Shown in pieces: positions 59,781-64,000 of a DNA stretch of 64,000 nt (positions within the stretch are counted from its first letter, which is position 1; the number at the start of each line of letters is the position of its first letter). The DNA lies in assembly GCF_050920705.1 (NCBI RefSeq), contig NZ_CP154799.1, positions 1,798,001-1,862,000 on the forward strand. The letters run 5' to 3'. Under the pieces are notes generated by a model. That model was given only the letters and a program-made list of their open reading frames with translations. It searched no databases and was not told where the DNA came from. A program made the position numbers and the translations under genes. The stretch comes from Regnicoccus_A sp014224355 (GTDB lineage: Bacteria > Cyanobacteriota > Cyanobacteriia > PCC-6307 > Cyanobiaceae).

Positions 59781-61655
59781 GTGTCCCCAACCCCGTCGAC
59801 GCTCCAGGCCGCTGGCCATGGCCCGAGCATGGAGCCGGCGGTGACCCTGGGCGGTGACACCGCCCCGCTCCGCTTGCCGCGCACGAGCGAGAGTCCGGAG
59901 CTGCTGCGGATTCGCCATTCCATGAGCCATGTGCTGGCCATGGCGGTTCAGAAGCTGTTTCCCAAGGCCCAGGTCACGATCGGTCCCTGGACCGAGAACG
60001 GCTTCTACTACGACTTCGACAACCCCGAACCCTTCACCGAGGCCGATCTCAAGGCCATCAAGAAGGAGATGGGCAAGATCATTGCCCGCAGATTGCCCCT
60101 GCAGCGCCTCGAAGTGAGCCGTGCGGAGGCCGAGGCGCGCATCAAGGCCCAGAACGAGCCCTACAAGCTTGAGATTCTTGCCGGAATCCAGGAGCCCATC
60201 ACCCTCTACACCCTGGGCGAGGAGTGGTGGGATCTCTGCGCCGGGCCCCACGTGGCCGACACCGGCGAGCTCAACCCCAAGGCCTTCGAGCTCGAGAGCG
60301 TGGCCGGCGCCTACTGGCGCGGTGATGAAACCAGGGCCCAGCTGCAGCGGATCTACGGCACCGCCTGGCAGACAGCGGAGCAGCTGGCGGAATACAAGCA
60401 CCGCAAGCAGGAGGCTCTGCGCCGTGATCACCGCCGCCTCGGCACCGACCTCCAGCTGTTCTCGATCGAGGATGAGGCCGGCGCCGGTCTGGTGTTCTGG
60501 CATCCCCGCGGCGCGCGCATGCGCCTGCTGATTGAGGATTACTGGCGGCAGGCCCACTTCGCGGCGGGCTACGACCTGCTCTACACGCCCCATGTGGCGG
60601 ACCTGAGCCTGTGGAAAACTTCCGGCCACCTCGACTTCTACAGCGAGAGCATGTTCGGGCCGATGGAGGTGGATGAGCGGAAGTATCAGCTCAAGCCGAT
60701 GAACTGCCCGTTCCACGTGCTCACCTACGCCAGCACCCTGCGCTCCTACCGCGAGCTGCCGATCCGCTGGGCCGAGCTGGGAACGGTGTACCGCTACGAG
60801 CGACCCGGCGTGATGCATGGTCTGATGCGCGTGCGCGGCTTCACCCAGGACGATGCCCACATCTTCTGTCTGCCCGAGCAGATCGGCGATGAGATTCTCG
60901 GAGTGCTCAACCTCACCGAAACAATTCTCTCCAGCTTCGACTTTCATACCTATGAGGTGAACCTGTCCACCCGGCCGGAGAAATCGATCGGAGACGATGC
61001 TGTCTGGGATCTCGCCACCGCCGGCTTGATGGAGGCCCTAGATCGCAAGGGATGGCCCTACAAAGTTGATGAGGGTGGCGGAGCCTTCTATGGCCCCAAG
61101 ATCGACATCAAGATCGAAGATGCCATCGGCAGGATGTGGCAATGCTCCACGATTCAGCTTGATTTCAATCTTCCTGAGCGCTTCGATCTCCATTACGTTG
61201 CCGCCGATGGAACACGCCAGCGGCCGATCATGATTCACAGGGCCATCTTCGGCTCCCTGGAGCGATTCTTCGGGATCATGGTCGAGAACTATGCCGGGGA
61301 CTTTCCCTTCTGGCTGGCCCCCGAACAGGTGCGCCTGCTGCCGGTCACCGATGGGGTGATTCCCTATGCCGAGGAGCTGCTGGGTCAGCTTCGGGTTGCA
61401 GGCGTGCGCGCCGCCATCGATCGCAGTGGCGATCGCCTCGGCAAGCTGATCCGCCAGGGGGAGCAGCAGAAGATCCCCGTGCTGGCGGTGATCGGTGCCA
61501 AGGAGGCAGAGCAGGGCAGTGTCAGCCTCCGCTCCCGCCGCGATGGCGACCTTGGCAGCGTGCGGGCTCAAACCCTGGTGACGGCGGCACGGGCAGCCAG
61601 TGAGACCCGCGCCTCCGGTCTGTCCCTGGAGCCGTCGCCGGCCTCCAGCGCCTGA
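59781..61655 (+). CDS. thrS: Threonyl-tRNA synthetase (no TGS domain)
   Basis: A class II synthetase charging tRNA-Thr. The protein starts close to the editing (SAD) domain (IRHSMSHVLAMAVQKLFP, GPWTENGFYYDFD, DLCAGPHV). The catalytic core follows: motif 1 region, LKPMNCPFHVL and RYERPGVMHGLMRVRGFTQD (motif 2), and HRAIFGSLERFFGIM (motif 3), then the anticodon-binding domain ending in a Ser/Ala/Pro tail. The N-terminal TGS domain of E. coli ThrRS is absent, as is usual in cyanobacteria. GTG 59781 is used; ATG 59829 is an alternative. Confidence 0.95.
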   Translation: MSPTPSTLQAAGHGPSMEPAVTLGGDTAPLRLPRTSESPELLRIRHSMSHVLAMAVQKLFPKAQVTIGPWTENGFYYDFDNPEPFTEADLKAIKKEMGKIIARRLPLQRLEVSRAEAEARIKAQNEPYKLEILAGIQEPITLYTLGEEWWDLCAGPHVADTGELNPKAFELESVAGAYWRGDETRAQLQRIYGTAWQTAEQLAEYKHRKQEALRRDHRRLGTDLQLFSIEDEAGAGLVFWHPRGARMRLLIEDYWRQAHFAAGYDLLYTPHVADLSLWKTSGHLDFYSESMFGPMEVDERKYQLKPMNCPFHVLTYASTLRSYRELPIRWAELGTVYRYERPGVMHGLMRVRGFTQDDAHIFCLPEQIGDEILGVLNLTETILSSFDFHTYEVNLSTRPEKSIGDDAVWDLATAGLMEALDRKGWPYKVDEGGGAFYGPKIDIKIEDAIGRMWQCSTIQLDFNLPERFDLHYVAADGTRQRPIMIHRAIFGSLERFFGIMVENYAGDFPFWLAPEQVRLLPVTDGVIPYAEELLGQLRVAGVRAAIDRSGDRLGKLIRQGEQQKIPVLAVIGAKEAEQGSVSLRSRRDGDLGSVRAQTLVTAARAASETRASGLSLEPSPASSA

Positions 61656-61683
61656 CGGTGGCCTTTCCTGAGCGGCCCTCTCC

Positions 61684-62715
61684 ATGACCACCCTGCTGGC
61701 CGGTGACATCGGTGGCACCAAGACCCTGCTGGCCATCTACCGGCTGGAGGGCTGCTCGCTGGTGCAGCTTCGCTGCCAGCGTTACCCATCGGCGGCCTGG
61801 GACGACTTTTCGGCCCTGCTGAGCCATTTCCTCGCCGGCGGCGATCCCGGATCCGAGCGCCCCAGCCACGGTTGTCTGGCCATCGCCGGGCCTGTGCAGG
61901 ACCGGCGGGTGCGGCTGACCAACCTCCCCTGGGAGCTGGAGGAGCCCCAGCTGGAGGCGGCCTGCGGCCTGGAGCGGCTGGAGTTGGTGAACGACTTCGC
62001 CGTGCTGATCTACGGGCTGCCCCACCTCGGGGCCGAGCAACAGGCGATGGTCCGTCCGGGCCAGTCCAGGCCTGGGCCCCTGGCGATCCTCGGGGCCGGA
62101 ACAGGCCTGGGGGTGGCCATCGGGGTCCCAGGCCCCCAGGGTCTGATCGCCCTGGCCAGCGAGGCCGCCCACGGGGAATTCGCGCCGCGTCTGGAGCGGG
62201 AGTGGCGGTTGAAGCAGTGGCTGCAGGAGGATCTGGCGCTGGAGCGGGTCTCGATCGAGCGGATCGTCAGCGGCACCGGGCTGGGCCATGTCTTCCGCTG
62301 GGTCCTCAACAATTCCGGGACCAGCTCCACCCATGCCCTGGCGGAGTCCGCAGGCCTGTGGGCTCTGGCCGAACGCCGGGGGGAGGCGGAGCGACCGGAT
62401 CTGCCCGCCCTGGTGGCCGCCGCCGCGGGCGAAGGGGACGCCCCGGCCGGTGATGCCCTCGACCTCTGGCTGGGTGCCTACGGCAGCGTGGCCGGAGATC
62501 TGGCCTTGCAGAGCCTCTGCCGCGGTGGCCTCTGGCTGGGGGGCGGCACCGCCGCGAAGCTGCTGCCCCGGCTGCGATCCCAGGCCTTTCTCGGACCTTT
62601 TGCCGCCAAGGGACGCCTGACGCCCGTGCTTGAGGAGATCCCGCTGCGCGCCCTGAGTGATCCCGAGGCCGGTCTGTTCAGCGCCGCCTGCAGGGCGAGG
62701 ATGCTGCTGGGCTGA
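61684..62715 (+). CDS. glk: Glucokinase
   Basis: Phosphorylates glucose with ATP (ROK-unrelated bacterial glucokinase, COG0837). Phosphate-binding motif LAGDIGGTKTLLA (residues 5-17), CLAIAGPVQD, LTNLPWELEE, LVNDFAVLIYGL and ILGAGTGLGVAIG, SEAAHGEFAP with the substrate Glu, and a C-terminal GGLWLGGGTAAKLLP. The length, 343 aa, is normal. It lies 28 bp after thrS and 60 bp before thrB. Confidence 0.94.
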   Translation: MTTLLAGDIGGTKTLLAIYRLEGCSLVQLRCQRYPSAAWDDFSALLSHFLAGGDPGSERPSHGCLAIAGPVQDRRVRLTNLPWELEEPQLEAACGLERLELVNDFAVLIYGLPHLGAEQQAMVRPGQSRPGPLAILGAGTGLGVAIGVPGPQGLIALASEAAHGEFAPRLEREWRLKQWLQEDLALERVSIERIVSGTGLGHVFRWVLNNSGTSSTHALAESAGLWALAERRGEAERPDLPALVAAAAGEGDAPAGDALDLWLGAYGSVAGDLALQSLCRGGLWLGGGTAAKLLPRLRSQAFLGPFAAKGRLTPVLEEIPLRALSDPEAGLFSAACRARMLLG

Positions 62716-62775
62716 GGCTGCTCGGCCCGGGGCTGATCGGGTGGATGGGACACTGGCCCGAGCAGAACGGTCGTG

Positions 62776-63726
62776 ATGGTGAGGCCCCGCATCGGGCAGG
62801 GTGTGCAGGTGGATGTGCCGGCGACCACCGCCAACCTCGGTCCAGGGTTCGATTGTCTGGGTGCCGCCCTGGAGTTGAACAACCGCTTCGAACTGCGCTG
62901 CATCGAGGGCGATGGCGAGCGCTTCGATCTGCTGATCGAGGGCAGCGAGGGCGCCCACCTGCGCGGTGGACCCGACAACCTCGTCTACCGCTCCGCCCAG
63001 AGGGTGTGGAAGGAGGCGGGGCAGCAGCCGGTGGCTCTCGAGGCGCGGGTTCGCCTGGCGGTTCCTCCGGCCCGGGGGCTGGGAAGCAGCGCCACGGCGA
63101 TCGTGGCGGGGCTGATCGGTGCCAACGCCCTGGTGGGTGAACCGCTGAGCAAGGAGAAATTGCTGGAACTGGCCATCGACATCGAGGGGCATCCCGACAA
63201 CGTGGTGCCCTCCCTGCTGGGTGGCCTCTGCATGACCGCGAAAGCGGCCTCCCACCGCTGGAGGGTGGTGCGCTGCGAGTGGCACGAGAGCGTCAAGGTG
63301 GTGGTGACGATTCCAGCCATCCGTCTCTCCACCAGTGAGGCACGGCGGGTGATGCCCAAGGTGATTCCGATTTCCGACGCCGTGGTCAATCTGGGTTCAC
63401 TCACTCTCCTGCTGCAGGGTCTGCGCACCGGCAATGGCGATCTGATCGCTGATGGTATGCACGACCGCCTGCATGAGCCCTACCGCTGGGGGCTGATCCA
63501 GGGGGGGCGCCAGGTGCGGCAGGCGGCCCTCGGCGCCGGTGCGTGGGGCTGTGTGATCAGCGGCGCCGGGCCCAGCCTGCTGGCCCTGGCCAGCGCCGAC
63601 CATGCCCAGGCCGTGAGCCGGGCGATGGTGGCGGCCTGGGAGCGGGAGGGCGTCGCATCCCGGGCTGAGGTGCTGCAGATCCAGTTGAGCGGTAGCCGCT
63701 GGCATGACCTCCCCGATCGCCCCTGA
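62776..63726 (+). CDS. thrB: Homoserine kinase
   Basis: A GHMP kinase phosphorylating homoserine in threonine synthesis. The substrate-binding PATTANLGPGFDCLGAAL, ATP-loop PPARGLGSSATAIVAGL, HPDNVVPSLLGGLCM, and C-terminal GAWGCVISGAGPSLLAL are all intact. A G7 run at 63501-63507 is read in frame. ATG 62776 is preferred, with GTG 62773 directly before it. The length, 316 aa, is normal. Confidence 0.95.
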   Translation: MVRPRIGQGVQVDVPATTANLGPGFDCLGAALELNNRFELRCIEGDGERFDLLIEGSEGAHLRGGPDNLVYRSAQRVWKEAGQQPVALEARVRLAVPPARGLGSSATAIVAGLIGANALVGEPLSKEKLLELAIDIEGHPDNVVPSLLGGLCMTAKAASHRWRVVRCEWHESVKVVVTIPAIRLSTSEARRVMPKVIPISDAVVNLGSLTLLLQGLRTGNGDLIADGMHDRLHEPYRWGLIQGGRQVRQAALGAGAWGCVISGAGPSLLALASADHAQAVSRAMVAAWEREGVASRAEVLQIQLSGSRWHDLPDRP

Positions 63727-63817
63727 GCGGTCACGCCTGAGTACAACTACCTAACTGATACATTCAGTGCCCGAAAGCCGGTCCAGCCGGCTACAACCAA
63801 CGCTGCCGCCGGCTCGA

Positions 63818-64000
63818 ATGGACGTCACTCTGCCCCTGACGGTTGCGTCCAGCCTGCCTGCATCATTTCCCTGGCTCAGCCTGATCGCCCTGCTGCCAGC
63901 GGCGGGTGCGCTGCTGATGCCCCTGCTCCCCGGTGATGGCACCGACCCCCGGGCCCCCCGCAGCATCGCCCTGGTGGTCCTGCTGCTCGACCTGCTTCTG
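63818..64000 (+). CDS. ndhD: NAD(P)H-quinone oxidoreductase chain 4 (NdhD), 5' end only
   Basis: ATG 63818 opens a frame that runs off the window: MDVTLPLTVASSLPASFPWL, then LSLIALLPAAGALLMPLLPG, DGTDPRAPRSIALVVLLLD. The hydrophobic LIALLPAAGALLMP helix after SFPWLS is characteristic of NdhD, the membrane subunit of the NDH-1 complex used in cyclic electron flow and CO2 uptake. Only 61 residues are visible, so the NdhD subtype cannot be assigned. The 91-bp gap after thrB contains the likely promoter. Confidence 0.85.
   Translation, partial: MDVTLPLTVASSLPASFPWLSLIALLPAAGALLMPLLPGDGTDPRAPRSIALVVLLLDLLL

Noticed and set aside
59781..61655. N-terminally truncated ThrRS
   Set aside because: Absence of the TGS domain is normal for cyanobacterial ThrRS; editing, catalytic and anticodon domains are complete.
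61522..63285. 587-codon open frame antisense to thrS, glk and thrB
   Set aside because: Covers three certain genes on the other strand and shows no family features.
1..64000. CRISPR arrays, insertion sequences or long repeats
   Set aside because: No regularly spaced repeats, transposase motifs or terminal inverted repeats were seen on either strand.

Overview
The window is a 64 kb piece of a GC-rich (roughly two-thirds G+C in coding DNA) unicellular cyanobacterial chromosome, most like the Cyanobium / Synechococcus alpha-picocyanobacteria. The evidence is psbA (D1 protein), apcD (allophycocyanin-B), the start of an ndhD-type gene, psb32, pxcA, a CCB-type cytochrome b6 assembly gene, phylloquinone genes menB/menD, cyanobacterial DUF families (DUF3370, DUF760, DUF2605, DUF4336) and copies of the HIP1 palindrome GCGATCGC. 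apcD argues against Prochlorococcus. I see no prophage, transposase, IS element or CRISPR array. Gene density is very high, with many 1-14 bp overlaps.

Layout. 1-9.2 kb: 3' part of metH, small conserved genes, an SDR, gpsA-phzF-like-spoIID-like-ATP adenylyltransferase in a tight run, and an alternative sigma factor. 9.4-13.2 kb: a DUF3370 exported protein, an unusual ribbon-helix-helix/J-domain fusion, then 980 bp with no recognisable gene. 13.2-20.4 kb: apcD, rlmD, pheT, rpmG-rpsR-RNase II. 20.4-30.3 kb: an FAD oxidoreductase, metG-lptC, a CCB factor, TerB-like, psb32, pxcA, cobU, trmL and a LysM/M23 peptidase. 30.4-36.4 kb: elongator tRNA-Met, peroxiredoxin, purS-purQ, and a cobalamin riboswitch in front of hupE and a cobW-type GTPase, then a pentapeptide protein and upp. 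36.5-48.7 kb: aroA, an MnmC2-like methyltransferase, glmU, murF, glgA, L,D-transpeptidase, menD-menB, lepB. 49-54.1 kb: psbA followed on the same strand by the manganese transporter genes mntC-mntA-mntB and a DUF4336 gene. 54.3-64 kb: a YcjF-like membrane protein, trpS, a GH104 lysozyme-like protein, thrS, glk, thrB and the start of ndhD.

Functional links. MetH (a cobalamin enzyme), CobU (corrinoid nucleotide-loop assembly) and the riboswitch-controlled HupE/CobW pair suggest cobalamin synthesis coupled to cobalt uptake. psbA next to mntCAB pairs the D1 protein, which binds the Mn4CaO5 cluster, with manganese import. murF, glmU, the M23 peptidase, L,D-transpeptidase, SpoIID-like and GH104 proteins form a dispersed cell-wall set.

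The most important structural observation concerns sequence quality or gene integrity. Seven genes (ATP adenylyltransferase, pheT, RNase II, upp, murF, a small conserved gene and the YcjF-like gene) are each split by one missing base inside a C/G homopolymer. In six of the seven, a run of 6 would restore the frame if it were 7; in RNase II a run of 5 should be 6. pheT and murF are normally essential, so homopolymer under-calling in the assembly is the likeliest cause. I annotate these as full-length genes with the shift marked.
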